Below, one piece after another: positions 35,792 to 45,428 of a stretch of DNA of 64,000 bases (its first letter is position 1; each line of letters begins with the position of its first letter). The notes below the pieces were generated by a model that saw only the letters and a program-made list of their open reading frames with translations, ran no database searches and had not been told where the DNA came from. The translations under genes and the position numbers were made by a program. The DNA is from Nocardia goodfellowii (GTDB taxonomy: Bacteria; Actinomycetota; Actinomycetes; Mycobacteriales; Mycobacteriaceae), in NCBI RefSeq assembly GCF_017875645.1, contig NZ_JAGGMR010000001.1, positions 6,696,001 through 6,760,000 on the forward strand, in the 5' to 3' direction.

Positions 35792-35967
35792 TCGGCCACC
35801 TCCGTATCCGCTGGTCATCCGTACCGGGCCAGCTTGCCCACCGGACTGCGGAGGCAAGCCCCGACACGCGGCAGCGAAAAGACACCGTTCCGCATCGCAA
35901 CGGCACACGCTGCCGGGCAGCCCGCGCTATTCTGCGACCGTCGCTTCCGGAACGTGAGGAGCCCGTG

Positions 35968-36657
35968 GTGGTGGACGTTCGAGAGATGTGGCGCGCCAAG
36001 GCGTTCGGGCAGGTCTGGGCGGCAGCTTACGACGCCGTGGTCGAGCGGGAGGCGCTGGCTCGGCCCGCCGGGTGGGCGCTGTGGGGAACCGATGTCGGGT
36101 CGCTCTACCGGAGCATGGCATTCCTCGGGGAGTTGCCGGACGGGACCGCGGTGCTGGACGTGCCTTGCGGAGGTGGAGTCGCGTTGCGGGGATTGCGGAC
36201 GGGTCAGCGGCTGCGTTATGTGGCGACCGATATCTCGGCGGCGATGCTGGAACGGACTCGGGCCCGCGCGCGGCGGCAGGGTGTCGAAGGGCTCGAGGTG
36301 GTGGAAGCCGATATCGAGGCAATGCCGTTCGCCGACAACGAGTTCGATGTGTGCGTGAGTTATAACGGGCTGCACTGCCTGCCGGACCCGGCGGCCGCGC
36401 TGCGGGAGATCACCCGGTGTCTGCGGCCGGGTGGCCGACTGGTCGGAAGCTGTGTGGTGCGCGGGGCCGGGGTGCGATCCGAGGCGTTTCAAGTGCTCGC
36501 ACGGCGGGTCGGGATGTTCGGCCACAGCGGTAGCCGCGAAGACATCGCGCGCTGGATGACCGGAGCGGGCTTGACGATCGAGCGGTTCGACTGCTCGGGT
36601 CCGATCCTCTACTTCGCCGCGCGGCGGGCCGGAGCGGTGGAGCATACCGGACCCTGA
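35968..36657 (+). CDS. SAM-dependent methyltransferase
   Basis: A 229-residue class I methyltransferase. Motif I is VLDVPCGGG, with VATDISAAMLE, the acidic VEADIEAMPF and the LRPGGRLVGS strand following in the usual order. Three GTG codons in a row occur at 35965, 35968 and 35971; the middle one lies six bases from AGGAG. The target is unknown; UbiE- and demethylmenaquinone-like relatives methylate small molecules. Confidence 0.88.
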   Translation: MVDVREMWRAKAFGQVWAAAYDAVVEREALARPAGWALWGTDVGSLYRSMAFLGELPDGTAVLDVPCGGGVALRGLRTGQRLRYVATDISAAMLERTRARARRQGVEGLEVVEADIEAMPFADNEFDVCVSYNGLHCLPDPAAALREITRCLRPGGRLVGSCVVRGAGVRSEAFQVLARRVGMFGHSGSREDIARWMTGAGLTIERFDCSGPILYFAARRAGAVEHTGP

Positions 36658-36710
36658 AGCTATTCTGCCGCAAGGGATCTGCGATACAGGCTCGACTCGG
36701 ACGGGGACAC

Positions 36711-37742
36711 ATGGTCACGATAATCGGTGGCGGCATCGCCGGAACCGTGCTGGCGGGGGCTCTCGCGCGGCGCAATCACTCCGTCACAGTGTTCGAGCGT
36801 CAGCCCAGCGCCCGGGGCGGCGCCTTCCTCGTTCTCGACAGGCACGCCCACGATGTGCTCGCCGGCCTCGGCGTATCGCTCGGCGATCTGCACGCCGCGT
36901 CCTACCCGGTGCCGGGCCTGCAGTTCCACTACCGGCCGGACACCCGCAACGCCATCGGCAGCGGCGGGCAACGACTCTACCGGCGGTCCGAGCTGATGCG
37001 TGTGCTCACCGAATTCGCCACTGCCGCAAGGGCGGACATCCGTTACGACGTGGCTGTCACCGAGGTGGACCCGGTGACCGGCACCCTGTACAGCGAGGAT
37101 CGGGGCGTCGCCGTGGACGACTTGCTCATCGCCGCCGACGGGATCGATTCGATCGCCCGCGGACGACTCGAACCCGAGCGAGTCCCGCGATACGCCGGGC
37201 AGGTCGTCCTCTACGGAACGACGCGGGGCCGGGTGTTCCTGCACACCGACCCGACGATCCTGCACTTCGACGGACAACTCGGCGCGGGCCCCATCCCCCT
37301 CAGCACGTTCGGCCACCACTGGAACGACGATGCCGCCTTCTGGTTCGTGCGCCTGACCCGCGACCCAATCCTCCAGCAAGGCAACGGATTCCACCCAACG
37401 GCGGACTGGGCCGAGGCGGTCCGGCAGGCCGCGCCAAATCTGCCCGAGGCCATGGATACGCTCCTGGCCGCCACCGACCGGGTGCACGTCTCGAACGCCC
37501 GCATCGTGCCGCTCACCGGCGCCGCGCCACCAGCCGCGCCGGTCATCCTGTGCGGAGACGCCGATCACGCCATCACCCCGGCCGCCGCCCGCGGCGCGAT
37601 CGAGGCGATCGACGATGCCGCCGCACTATTCGAGGCACTGCTCGCGGGCGGCGACCCGGCGGCGGCGATGGCAGACCGGCGAGCGCGCATCACCGTCGAA
37701 CGCGAGCAGTCCCAGCGTCGCTTCGCCAGCCCGCGACCGTAG
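36711..37742 (+). CDS. FAD-dependent monooxygenase (PHBH/aromatic hydroxylase-like)
   Basis: A 343-residue flavoprotein. The FAD dinucleotide motif is GGGIAGTVLA at the N-terminus, the second motif is DLLIAADGIDS (DG motif) and the third is LCGDADHAITPAAARGA (GD motif). It is slightly short for the family. It follows the methyltransferase by 53 bases in the same direction, so a small tailoring or detoxification unit is possible. The substrate is unknown. Confidence 0.88.
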   Translation: MVTIIGGGIAGTVLAGALARRNHSVTVFERQPSARGGAFLVLDRHAHDVLAGLGVSLGDLHAASYPVPGLQFHYRPDTRNAIGSGGQRLYRRSELMRVLTEFATAARADIRYDVAVTEVDPVTGTLYSEDRGVAVDDLLIAADGIDSIARGRLEPERVPRYAGQVVLYGTTRGRVFLHTDPTILHFDGQLGAGPIPLSTFGHHWNDDAAFWFVRLTRDPILQQGNGFHPTADWAEAVRQAAPNLPEAMDTLLAATDRVHVSNARIVPLTGAAPPAAPVILCGDADHAITPAAARGAIEAIDDAAALFEALLAGGDPAAAMADRRARITVEREQSQRRFASPRP

Positions 37743-37826
37743 ATCAACTCAGGTGCCGCGCGGCGAATTCCAACGGCACGGTCGCGGTGCGAATCGAAAT
37801 CCCGTAGTTGTCGTACCCCTTGTCTA

Positions 37827-38291
37827 ATGTCTACGCCCATGGCATTAGGTTGGAAACTCATCATCGACAGCGTGAACGCGCCTGTCCTCGCCGATTTCTG
37901 GGCCGCCGCGCTGGAATACGAGGTCGAAGATCCCACCCCGCTGATCGAGCAGCTCCTCGCTTCCGGTCAGCTGCCCGAGGCCGCCGTGATCGAACACGAA
38001 GGTCGTAAGAACTTCCGAGGGCTGGCCGCCGTCCGGCATCCCGACGATCCGTTCGACCAGACCAGCGGCGTGGGCCAGGGCAGGCGGCTGTTGTTCCAGG
38101 ACGTGCCGGAGCGCAAGTCGGCCAAGAATCGCCTGCACATCGACATCCACAGCGGCCCGGACGGACGGGACAAGCTCGTCGAACGGCTCGAAAAACTGGG
38201 TGCGACCCGCGTTCAGGAGTTCGACCAGGGCCCCGCCGGTCACTGGTGGGTCATGCGGGATCCGGAAGGCAACGAATTCTGCGTCGCCTAG
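37827..38291 (+). CDS. VOC-family glyoxalase-like protein
   Basis: A 154-residue protein with the fold of the glyoxalase/bleomycin-resistance superfamily: GWKLIIDSVNAPVLADFWAAALEYEV at the start, RLHIDIHS in the centre and HWWVMRDPEGNEFCV at the end. It matches the Glyoxalase_6 (PF18029) branch of actinobacteria, whose ligands are mostly unknown. The start may instead be the ATG at 37839. Confidence 0.88.
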   Translation: MSTPMALGWKLIIDSVNAPVLADFWAAALEYEVEDPTPLIEQLLASGQLPEAAVIEHEGRKNFRGLAAVRHPDDPFDQTSGVGQGRRLLFQDVPERKSAKNRLHIDIHSGPDGRDKLVERLEKLGATRVQEFDQGPAGHWWVMRDPEGNEFCVA

Positions 38292-38387
38292 TTCGCGGTT
38301 CGGTCGCCCGGCTCGTCTGGTCAGCCGGGTTCGCCCGGATTGTGGCTTCCGCGAACGTGTTCGGGTGGATTCGGCTAGCTTGCTTGC

Positions 38388-39053
38388 ATGGGATCACGTT
38401 GGGGTTTCGCGCTCGCCGTTTCCATCGCGTCGCTGGGCGGGCTGATCACCGGTTCGACACCGGCGGCCGCCTCCGTGTCGCCACCCGTGGTGTGGTGCGA
38501 ATTCACGCCCACCCCAGAGAATCCCGCGGCACGTCCGGTGTCGCCCCCGCCGCCCGTCGCGCCGGCACTCGGCACCATGGATGTCACCTTCCACTTCAAC
38601 TACGGTCCGGTGACCATCCGCCTCGACCGTGCCGGCGCCGCGCCCTGTGCCGTCCAGAACATGGCAAGTCTTGTGGCGCAACGCTTCTACGACCAGAGCC
38701 GATGCTGGCGGCTGACCGACAGCGCCCGCCTTGGCGTCCTGCAGTGCGGTGACATCTACGAGGTGGAGAAGGGCGGTCCCGGCTACAAATTCCCGGACGA
38801 GGTCAGCGGCACCGAAACCTATCCTCGCGGCACAGTGGCGATGGGCAACCAGGGTCCAGGTACCAACGGCAGTGAGTTCTTCATCGTCCATTCGTTCGCC
38901 AACATCCCAGCGAACTACTCCGTGCTCGGCCAGGTGATCCGCGGCATGGACGCCCTGGACCGTATGGTCGCCGCGGGCATCACGCCCAGCGAACGCGGCC
39001 CCCGTGACGGGTTGCCCGCCCAGCCGGTGACCATCACCACCGCCACCTTCTGA
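38388..39053 (+). CDS. secreted cyclophilin-type peptidyl-prolyl isomerase
   Basis: A 221-residue exported protein: the signal peptide ends near PAAAS (residue 28), a Pro-rich linker follows, and the cyclophilin domain carries the core YPRGTVAMGNQGPGTNGSEFFI (given in parts) and the NYSVLGQVIRGMD segment. It catalyses proline isomerisation and would assist folding outside the membrane. Several active-site Arg/Phe positions differ from cytosolic PpiA. TAGCTT lies 12 bases before the ATG. Confidence 0.9.
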   Translation: MGSRWGFALAVSIASLGGLITGSTPAAASVSPPVVWCEFTPTPENPAARPVSPPPPVAPALGTMDVTFHFNYGPVTIRLDRAGAAPCAVQNMASLVAQRFYDQSRCWRLTDSARLGVLQCGDIYEVEKGGPGYKFPDEVSGTETYPRGTVAMGNQGPGTNGSEFFIVHSFANIPANYSVLGQVIRGMDALDRMVAAGITPSERGPRDGLPAQPVTITTATF

Positions 39054-39341
39054 TCACAAACGTCGAGGTCAGTACGCGGTGAGTTGACCCTTCGGGCGAG
39101 AAAGACACCACCACTCGCCGATCCGGCCCAGTTGCGCGACCGCTGCTCGTCGCCTACGTCGACACCGAGGATCTGCGGCGTCGCAGGTGCACAACCAATG
39201 GGTGCGCGATCGGCCCGGTACACGTGGGTCGACCACCTGACTGACGAGGACGTGCCCCAGAAGGTGGGCGCAGACCTCGTCGAGTTCCGGGTCGCTTCAG
39301 TAGCCTGATATTTGCCAACTGACTCGAGACGGGACATCGCC

Positions 39342-41729
39342 ATGGATGATCGCATCGACGAACTGCTCGCGAAGCTCGATCTGTCCGGGAAACTCCGGTT
39401 GATCACCGGGTCGGGGATGTTCCGGCTGGCGGGTGACCCGGCGATCGGGCTGGCCGAGATGCCAGTGTCCGACGGCCCCTCCGGGGTACGCGGTGAACAC
39501 TGGGACGAGCGGGACCCGTCGGTGAGCCTGCCGTCCGGGACCGCCGTGGCGGCGAGCTGGAATCCGGAGTTGCTCGGTGAGATCGGCGCGCTGATCGCAC
39601 ACGAGGCACGACGCAAGGGCGTCTACGCGGTACTCGGGCCGACCATCAATCTGCACCGGTCCCCGCTCGGCGGCAGACATTTCGAATGCTTCTCCGAAGA
39701 TCCGGTGCTGACCGCGGAGATGTCGGCCGCCTATGTCGCCGCGGTGCAGGCGCACGGTGTCGGCGCGTGCCCGAAACACTACGTGGCCAATGATTCCGAA
39801 ACCGATCGCTTCACCGTCGACGTGCGGGTCGGCGATCGCGCGCTGCGCGAGCTGTACCTGTATCCGTTCGAGCGGAGCGTGCGGGCCGGGGCGTGGATGA
39901 TCATGGACGCCTACAACTCGGTCAACGGCGTCACCATGACCGAGAACGAACTGCTCGACGAACCACTCAAGGGCAGCTGGGGTTTCGACGGTGTCGTGGT
40001 GTCGGACTGGACCGCGGTGCGGTCGACCGCGGGCGCGGCCAAGGGCACCGACCTCGCGATGCCGGGACCGCCGGCGCTGTGGGGTCAGCCGCTGGCGGAA
40101 GCCGTCCGCAAGGGTGACGTGCCGGAATCGGCGATCGATGACAAGGTCCGCCGCATCCTGCGTTTCGCGATGCGGGCCGGCGCGCTGGACGGGGAGCCGA
40201 CTCCCGCGGCGGAATTCAGCGCGGAACAGGCGCAGGCCCTGGTGCGCCGTGCTGCCGCCGAAGGCATGGTCCTGGTGCACAACGACGGCGTACTGCCGCT
40301 GCGGCCGGAGACGAAGGTCGCCCTGCTCGGGCCGCACGCCGCGCTGCCGCGGTTCATGGGCGGCGGTAGCGCCAGCGTCATCCCGGCGCACACCACGACG
40401 CCGCTCGAAGGACTGGAAGCCGTTCTGCCGGTTACCCATACGCCCGGTGTGCGGTTGGCGGAGAAACTCGTCCCCGTGCCGGTGGACCTGGTGACCGACC
40501 CGGAAACCGGCACACCGGGCTTGTCCCTGCGCTATCTGGACGGTGACACCGTCCGCGATACCCAGCACCGCACCGCGGGCAACCTCATGCTGTTCGGCGA
40601 CGAGCGGGCCGCCGCGGCCGACACCATCGAGATCCGCGCACGGCTGCGCGCGGATGTCGCGGGCGATTGGCAACTCGGCATCGGCACCCTCGGCCGGGCC
40701 CGGCTCGAGCTCGACGGCGACCAGGTGCTGGACGAGACCATCACCTTCGAAGGCAACGACCCCGTAGGCGCGATCCTGTACCCGCCGCAGCGGTCGGTCA
40801 CTCGCCCGCTCGCCGAGGGACAGGAGGTGGACGTGCGCATCACGGTCGGCACGCCGCCGGCGGTTCCGGGCCTCGGCGTCGTGCTCGGCGTGACCTTCGG
40901 TATCACTCGCCCGCAACGCTCGGCGGACGAAGAGTTCTCCGCCGCAATCGAATCCGCGCGCAACGCGGAGGTCGCGGTGATCGTGGTCGGCACCACCGAG
41001 CAGATCGAATCCGAGGGTTTCGACCGCACGGACCTCCGGCTGCCCGGCCGCCAGGACGAGCTGGTCTCCGCCGTCGCCGCCGTGAACCCGCGCACCATCG
41101 TGGTGGTCAATTCCGGTGCGCCGGTCGAGTTGCCGTGGCGCGACGAGGTGGCGGCGGTACTGCTGTCCTGGTTCCCCGGGCAGGAGTTCGGCGCGGCCCT
41201 GGCCGATGTGCTCACCGGCACGACAGAACCCGGCGGCCGCCTGCCCACCACCTGGCCGAAAACCATCGATGACGTGCCGGTGCTGAACACCACACCGGAC
41301 GAAGCCGGCACACTCCCCTACTCCGAGGGTATTCACATCGGGTACCGCGCTTGGCTGAAAGCCGATGTGGCACCGGCTTATCCGTTCGGGCACGGACTCG
41401 GCTACACCACGTGGACACTGCGCGACCTCACCGTCACGGGGCGCACCGCCACCGTCACGGTCACCAACACCGGCGACCGCACGGGCAAGCAGGTGGTGCA
41501 GGCCTACCTGTCCCGCGCGGACAGCACCATCGACCGGCCGGTGCGCTGGCTCGCCGGATTCACCCCTGTCGCAGTCGAACCCGGCGAATCCCGCACGGTA
41601 GCCATCGAAATACCGCGGCGCGCCTTCGAGCACTGGACGGATGCGGGCTGGGCGACCGAACCCGGCGCCTACACACTCCACGTCGGCACGTCGGTGACCG
41701 CCCTGCCCCTGACCGCCGAGATCCGCTGA
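39342..41729 (+). CDS. GH3 beta-glucosidase with inserted PA14 domain
   Basis: A 795-residue glycoside hydrolase family 3 enzyme. The N-terminal barrel has KHYVANDSE and the nucleophile Asp222 in GVVVSDWTA; the second domain contains GMVLVHNDGVLPL; a PA14-like insert spans about 395-525; the C-terminal half has LSWFPGQEFGAALADVLTG and a fibronectin-III-like tail. There is no signal peptide, so it acts in the cytoplasm on imported beta-glucosides. ATG 39342 was chosen as the family-like start. Confidence 0.92.
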   Translation: MDDRIDELLAKLDLSGKLRLITGSGMFRLAGDPAIGLAEMPVSDGPSGVRGEHWDERDPSVSLPSGTAVAASWNPELLGEIGALIAHEARRKGVYAVLGPTINLHRSPLGGRHFECFSEDPVLTAEMSAAYVAAVQAHGVGACPKHYVANDSETDRFTVDVRVGDRALRELYLYPFERSVRAGAWMIMDAYNSVNGVTMTENELLDEPLKGSWGFDGVVVSDWTAVRSTAGAAKGTDLAMPGPPALWGQPLAEAVRKGDVPESAIDDKVRRILRFAMRAGALDGEPTPAAEFSAEQAQALVRRAAAEGMVLVHNDGVLPLRPETKVALLGPHAALPRFMGGGSASVIPAHTTTPLEGLEAVLPVTHTPGVRLAEKLVPVPVDLVTDPETGTPGLSLRYLDGDTVRDTQHRTAGNLMLFGDERAAAADTIEIRARLRADVAGDWQLGIGTLGRARLELDGDQVLDETITFEGNDPVGAILYPPQRSVTRPLAEGQEVDVRITVGTPPAVPGLGVVLGVTFGITRPQRSADEEFSAAIESARNAEVAVIVVGTTEQIESEGFDRTDLRLPGRQDELVSAVAAVNPRTIVVVNSGAPVELPWRDEVAAVLLSWFPGQEFGAALADVLTGTTEPGGRLPTTWPKTIDDVPVLNTTPDEAGTLPYSEGIHIGYRAWLKADVAPAYPFGHGLGYTTWTLRDLTVTGRTATVTVTNTGDRTGKQVVQAYLSRADSTIDRPVRWLAGFTPVAVEPGESRTVAIEIPRRAFEHWTDAGWATEPGAYTLHVGTSVTALPLTAEIR

Positions 41730-41730
41730 G

Positions 41731-43761
41731 CTACAGCGTCACCCGCTCACCTGTCGGCAACCACATCTTGTCGCTCTGCTTGACCCCGAAGGTCTCGTAG
41801 AAGTCGGCGAGATTGCGCACGGTCTGGTTGCACCGGAATTCGGCGGGTGCGTGCGGATCGCTCGCGAGCTGCGCCTCCAGCGCCTGGGGCGTGGTCTTGG
41901 TGCGCCACGTCCGAGCCCAGGATTCGAAGACGGTGCGCAGGGCCGGATCCGAGCCGTCCCGCCCGGCGGCCAACCGGATAGCGGCCAGCGCGATCTGCAG
42001 ACCGCGCAGGTCGGCCAGATTCTCACCGACGGTGAGCGCGCCGTTGACGTGCTGGCTCGGCGGCAGCCCCGCGGGCACGAGCGTGTCGTACTGTGCGATG
42101 AGCTGCTTGGTCTTCGCGTCGAACGCGGCGCGGTCTTCGGGCGTCCACCAGTCGTGCAGGTTGCCGTCGCCGTCGTAGCGGGAACCCTGGTCGTCGAAAC
42201 CGTGCCCGATCTCGTGACTGATCACCGCGCCACCGGCGCCATAGTTCACCGCGGGCACGGCGTCCTTGTCGAAGAACGGCGTCTGCAGAATAGCCGCGGG
42301 GAACACGATTTCGTTGGCGCTCGGGTTGTAGTAGGCGTTGACGGTCTGCGGCGGCATCTCCCACTCGGTCTTGTCGACCGGCTTGCCGAGCCGGTCGAAC
42401 ATCCGCTTGTCCTGGAAAGCGATTGCGGTGCGCAAGGATTCGACGAGCTTGCCGCGGGTTATGGTCAACCCCGAGTAGTCCGGCCACCTGTCGGGATAAC
42501 CGAGCTTGGTGGTGATCTTGTTCAGCTTCACGATGGCGGCCGCCCGCGTGGCCGGCGACATCCAGGTCGACTTCTCGAAGTCGACGCGGTAGGCCGCGAG
42601 CAGGTCGCCCACCATGTCCTGCACCCGTTGCTTCGCCTCGGCCGGAAAGTACTCGGCCACATACATCTTGCCGAGTTGATCGCCCAGGTATTCGTTGACC
42701 GTGGCGAGCGCGGTCTTCCACCGCTCCGGCTGCTGCTGCACGCCCTCCATCACTTTGCCCCAGAAGTCGAAGCGGGCGTCGGCGATCGGGGTCGGCAGGT
42801 ACTGCGCGAACGTACGGACCAGCCCGAGCTTCAAATAGTCACGCCAGGTGGCGATATCGACGTCCTGCCACAGCTGTGCCGCGCCGGACACGAACGACGG
42901 TTCCCGCACCACCACCTGCTCGAAGAGCTCCCGGGGCCGGTCGGTGCGGCCGGCCAGCCACCGATCCCACTCGAAACCCGGTGCGCTGCGGGTCAATTCG
43001 GTCCAGCTGGTCGGGTTGTAGGTGGCGTTCGGGTCGCGTTCGCGCACATCGTCCCAGAACAGCGCGGCGATCCGGGTTTCCAGATCCAGCACCCGGTGCG
43101 CCAGCGGGGTCGGGTCGGCGAAACCCGCTCCGGCGGAAATCCGTTCGAGGAAGGTGCGGTAGGCGGCGAGCTTCTCGGCGGCTTCGGGTTTGTCGTAGTA
43201 CTCCTCGTCCAGTCCGATGCCGGATTGGGCGATCATGGGTATGTTGGCGGCGGAATTCTTCGGGTCGGGGCCCACTACCAACCCGATCAGCCCGGCCATC
43301 GGCAAGGTGCCCATCACCTGCGCCAGATCAGCTTTGGACCCGGCGCCGTCGATCCGCGCGAGCAGATCCGCCAACGGTGTCATGCCCTGCTCGTCGATGG
43401 CCCGCGTGTCCATGGCGGCGTCGTAGAGGTCGCGCACCTGCTGCGCTTCGCTGCCCGATTTCGGGTCTCGGAGGCCATCGATGAGGTCGCGCAGTTGCTT
43501 CTCGGTGCGGTCGGACACCTCGGCGAACGTGCCGAAGGCGACCTTGTCCGGCGGCAGCCGATACTCCGCCAGCCAGCGGCCGTTCACATAGCGGTACAGG
43601 TCGTCCTGCGGTTTGACCAGCGGATCCGAGCCCGCCATGTCGGGATCGGCCAGGCGTTGGGGTGCCTGGGTCCGTTCGCACGCGGCCAGGGCGGGCAGTA
43701 GACCGAGCCCGATCAGGAAGTTGCGGCGGTCGAGATCGTACAAACGCCCGGACGTGCTCAC
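41731..43761 (-). CDS. M13 (neprilysin-like) zinc metallopeptidase, Tat lipoprotein
   Basis: A 676-residue peptidase. The N-terminus carries a twin-Arg signal (DRRNFLIGLGLLPALAAC) whose Cys28 fits a lipobox, so it is probably exported folded and anchored. The zinc motif is His516-Glu-Ile-Gly-His520, followed by the ENLADL third ligand; NAYYNPSANEIVFPAAIL is the family substrate-binding block. It cleaves peptides on the outer face of the membrane. Its relatives in mycobacteria include Zmp1. Its stop is one base from the GH3 stop. Confidence 0.92.
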   Translation of the reverse strand: MSTSGRLYDLDRRNFLIGLGLLPALAACERTQAPQRLADPDMAGSDPLVKPQDDLYRYVNGRWLAEYRLPPDKVAFGTFAEVSDRTEKQLRDLIDGLRDPKSGSEAQQVRDLYDAAMDTRAIDEQGMTPLADLLARIDGAGSKADLAQVMGTLPMAGLIGLVVGPDPKNSAANIPMIAQSGIGLDEEYYDKPEAAEKLAAYRTFLERISAGAGFADPTPLAHRVLDLETRIAALFWDDVRERDPNATYNPTSWTELTRSAPGFEWDRWLAGRTDRPRELFEQVVVREPSFVSGAAQLWQDVDIATWRDYLKLGLVRTFAQYLPTPIADARFDFWGKVMEGVQQQPERWKTALATVNEYLGDQLGKMYVAEYFPAEAKQRVQDMVGDLLAAYRVDFEKSTWMSPATRAAAIVKLNKITTKLGYPDRWPDYSGLTITRGKLVESLRTAIAFQDKRMFDRLGKPVDKTEWEMPPQTVNAYYNPSANEIVFPAAILQTPFFDKDAVPAVNYGAGGAVISHEIGHGFDDQGSRYDGDGNLHDWWTPEDRAAFDAKTKQLIAQYDTLVPAGLPPSQHVNGALTVGENLADLRGLQIALAAIRLAAGRDGSDPALRTVFESWARTWRTKTTPQALEAQLASDPHAPAEFRCNQTVRNLADFYETFGVKQSDKMWLPTGERVTL

Positions 43762-43903
43762 GGAACTCCTTCAGCCGACGATGTGCACTGCGGGAACTAC
43801 CTCGAACGGGCGTCGACCTTACCGGGCCGCGGCGGCCGAACGGCCCAACCGGATCCGCGGTGTCGGTCGGCCCGGTCCCCGCGGTGCGCGAACTCCGCTG
43901 CCG

Positions 43904-44533
43904 TCAGGAGGTCTGCACGGCCACCCGGACGCCGAACGCGACCAGCATCGCGCCCATGGCGGTATCGATGGCCCGGCGCACGGTCGGCCGGGACAGCAAT
44001 CCCCGCATCGCGTTCACGACATTCGCCAGCAGCGTGAACCACACCATGCACACCACCGCCGAAATCACCCCGAGCGTCACGGTGTCCACCGGCGCGGGCG
44101 CGTCGGGCACGAACTGCGGAAGCAGCGCCAGAAAGAACACCGCCACCTTGGGATTCAGCAAATTCGTCAGCAAGCCTTGGCGGAATGCCGCCCACGCATC
44201 GGGGCCCGAGAGGTGGGTACCGGAGTCCACCTCGTAATCGCCGCGCCGCGCGGCCAACAGCGCACGCAACCCCAGGAGCACCAGATACCCGGCGCCCACC
44301 AGTTTCACTACGGTGAATGCCACCGCCGACGCGGCCAGCAGACCCGCCACTCCGACAGCGCTGACCACCGACCACACGAAGACGCCGGCGGCGATCCCGG
44401 CGGCGCAAGCCATCCCGGCACGTCGCCCGGACAACGCCGCGCTTCGCGTCACGATCACGAAATCCGGACCCGGGGCCATCGCCGCCACCAGAGTCACTCC
44501 ACCCAGGGCCACCATCTGTGCTGTCGACATCAC
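43904..44533 (-). CDS. LysE-family amino-acid exporter
   Basis: A 209-residue membrane protein with about six helices and the family motif GPDFVIVTRSAALSGRRAG after the first helix. The centre has LLTNLLNPKVAVFFLALLPQF, typical of RhtB/LysE translocators. It exports an amino acid or related compound. It is followed on the minus strand by no partner; an LrpA- or LysG-type regulator is not adjacent. Confidence 0.92.
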   Translation of the reverse strand: MMSTAQMVALGGVTLVAAMAPGPDFVIVTRSAALSGRRAGMACAAGIAAGVFVWSVVSAVGVAGLLAASAVAFTVVKLVGAGYLVLLGLRALLAARRGDYEVDSGTHLSGPDAWAAFRQGLLTNLLNPKVAVFFLALLPQFVPDAPAPVDTVTLGVISAVVCMVWFTLLANVVNAMRGLLSRPTVRRAIDTAMGAMLVAFGVRVAVQTS

Positions 44534-44571
44534 AGAAACAGCGTACGAGCCCAGCCGCGCCGAATCACCTG

Positions 44572-45033
44572 CTACGCGTGCGTCTTCGCCGCTTCCAGCA
44601 GGAGGTCCAAGGCAAGGGTGACGGTTTGGTCGAGAACTTCTCCGGGTTCGCCGTCGAACTGGCGGTGGGTGGCGCTGGTTCCGTCGGGGGTGGAGATCGC
44701 GAACCAGACCGAACCCGGTGGCTCACCGTCTTGAGAGTCGGGGCCGCCCGCACCGGTGACGGCCACTACGAGGGTGGCATCCAGCAGCGTGCGGGTGTTG
44801 TCGGCCATGGCTCGGGCCGCGGGCTCGGAGACCACCGGACCCGGCGGAACCTTCAGCAGATCGTGTTTGACGGTGGCGGAGTAAGCGACGATGCCGCCGC
44901 GGAACCACGCACCGGAGTCGGGTGCGGCGCCGAGGGCGGCGGCCAGATTACCCGCGGTCAGCGATTCCGCGACGGCTATGGTCAGTCCGCTGTCCGCGGC
45001 GAGGGCGGCTAGGTGCTCGGTTACTGCGTTCAA
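44572..45033 (-). CDS. CinA-domain nicotinamide-nucleotide amidase-like protein
   Basis: A 153-residue protein made only of the CinA C-terminal domain: AVAESLTAGNLAAALGAAPDSGAWFRGGIVAYS, then VVAVTGAGGPDSQDGEPPGSVWFAI. The domain deamidates NMN in the pyridine-nucleotide salvage route (PncC activity). The N-terminal molybdopterin-binding part of full CinA is absent, as in many actinobacterial forms. It lies between the LysE gene and the small Rho-N-like gene on the same strand. Confidence 0.88.
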   Translation of the reverse strand: MNAVTEHLAALAADSGLTIAVAESLTAGNLAAALGAAPDSGAWFRGGIVAYSATVKHDLLKVPPGPVVSEPAARAMADNTRTLLDATLVVAVTGAGGPDSQDGEPPGSVWFAISTPDGTSATHRQFDGEPGEVLDQTVTLALDLLLEAAKTHA

Positions 45034-45050
45034 CGGACCTCCCGTGTCGT

Positions 45051-45377
45051 CTATTTGCCGAGGGCGTCGGCGAGTTCTCCCTTGCTCATGGTCGAGCGGC
45101 CCTTGATGTTGCGCTTCTTCGCTTCGTTGTAGAGCTGGTCACGCGTCGGACCCTTGGGCCGGTTGGTGCCGGACCGCTGGCCGCCGCGCTGCTGCGGCGA
45201 CTTGTCGCGAGTAGAGGTACGGCTCGCGGTCCTGGACTCGCCGGACTGGGCACGGTTCTTGTTCACCGTGCGCGCGGCGATCTCCTTCGCGCGTTTCTCG
45301 CCGGTGCCGCGGTCCTCCTGCGACTCCTTGATGTGCTCATACTGGCGTTCTCGCTTGTTACTCCATTGCTTGGGCAT
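45051..45377 (-). CDS. small basic DUF7218/Rho-N-like protein
   Basis: A 108-residue hydrophilic, strongly basic protein (MPKQWSNKRERQYEHIKES) with a Ser/Thr/Arg-rich middle and a C-terminal Rho-N/SAP-like helix motif (TRDQLYNEAKKRNIKGRSTM). I recognise it as the family often labelled plasmid stabilisation or DUF7218. It is likely a nucleic-acid-binding protein. The ATG at 45377 has AGGAGGT seven bases upstream. Confidence 0.8.
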   Translation of the reverse strand: MPKQWSNKRERQYEHIKESQEDRGTGEKRAKEIAARTVNKNRAQSGESRTASRTSTRDKSPQQRGGQRSGTNRPKGPTRDQLYNEAKKRNIKGRSTMSKGELADALGK

Positions 45378-45428
45378 GGTCACACCTCCTTTACGGCAGG
45401 CGTACCCCGGCAGCGGCGGAGCTAACGC

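Noticed and set aside
39054..39341. Possible small gene at 39084-39308 (74 codons)
   Set aside because: It has no ribosome site and no recognisable motif, and its composition is unlike neighbouring genes. I treat the 288-base gap as non-coding or a gene remnant.
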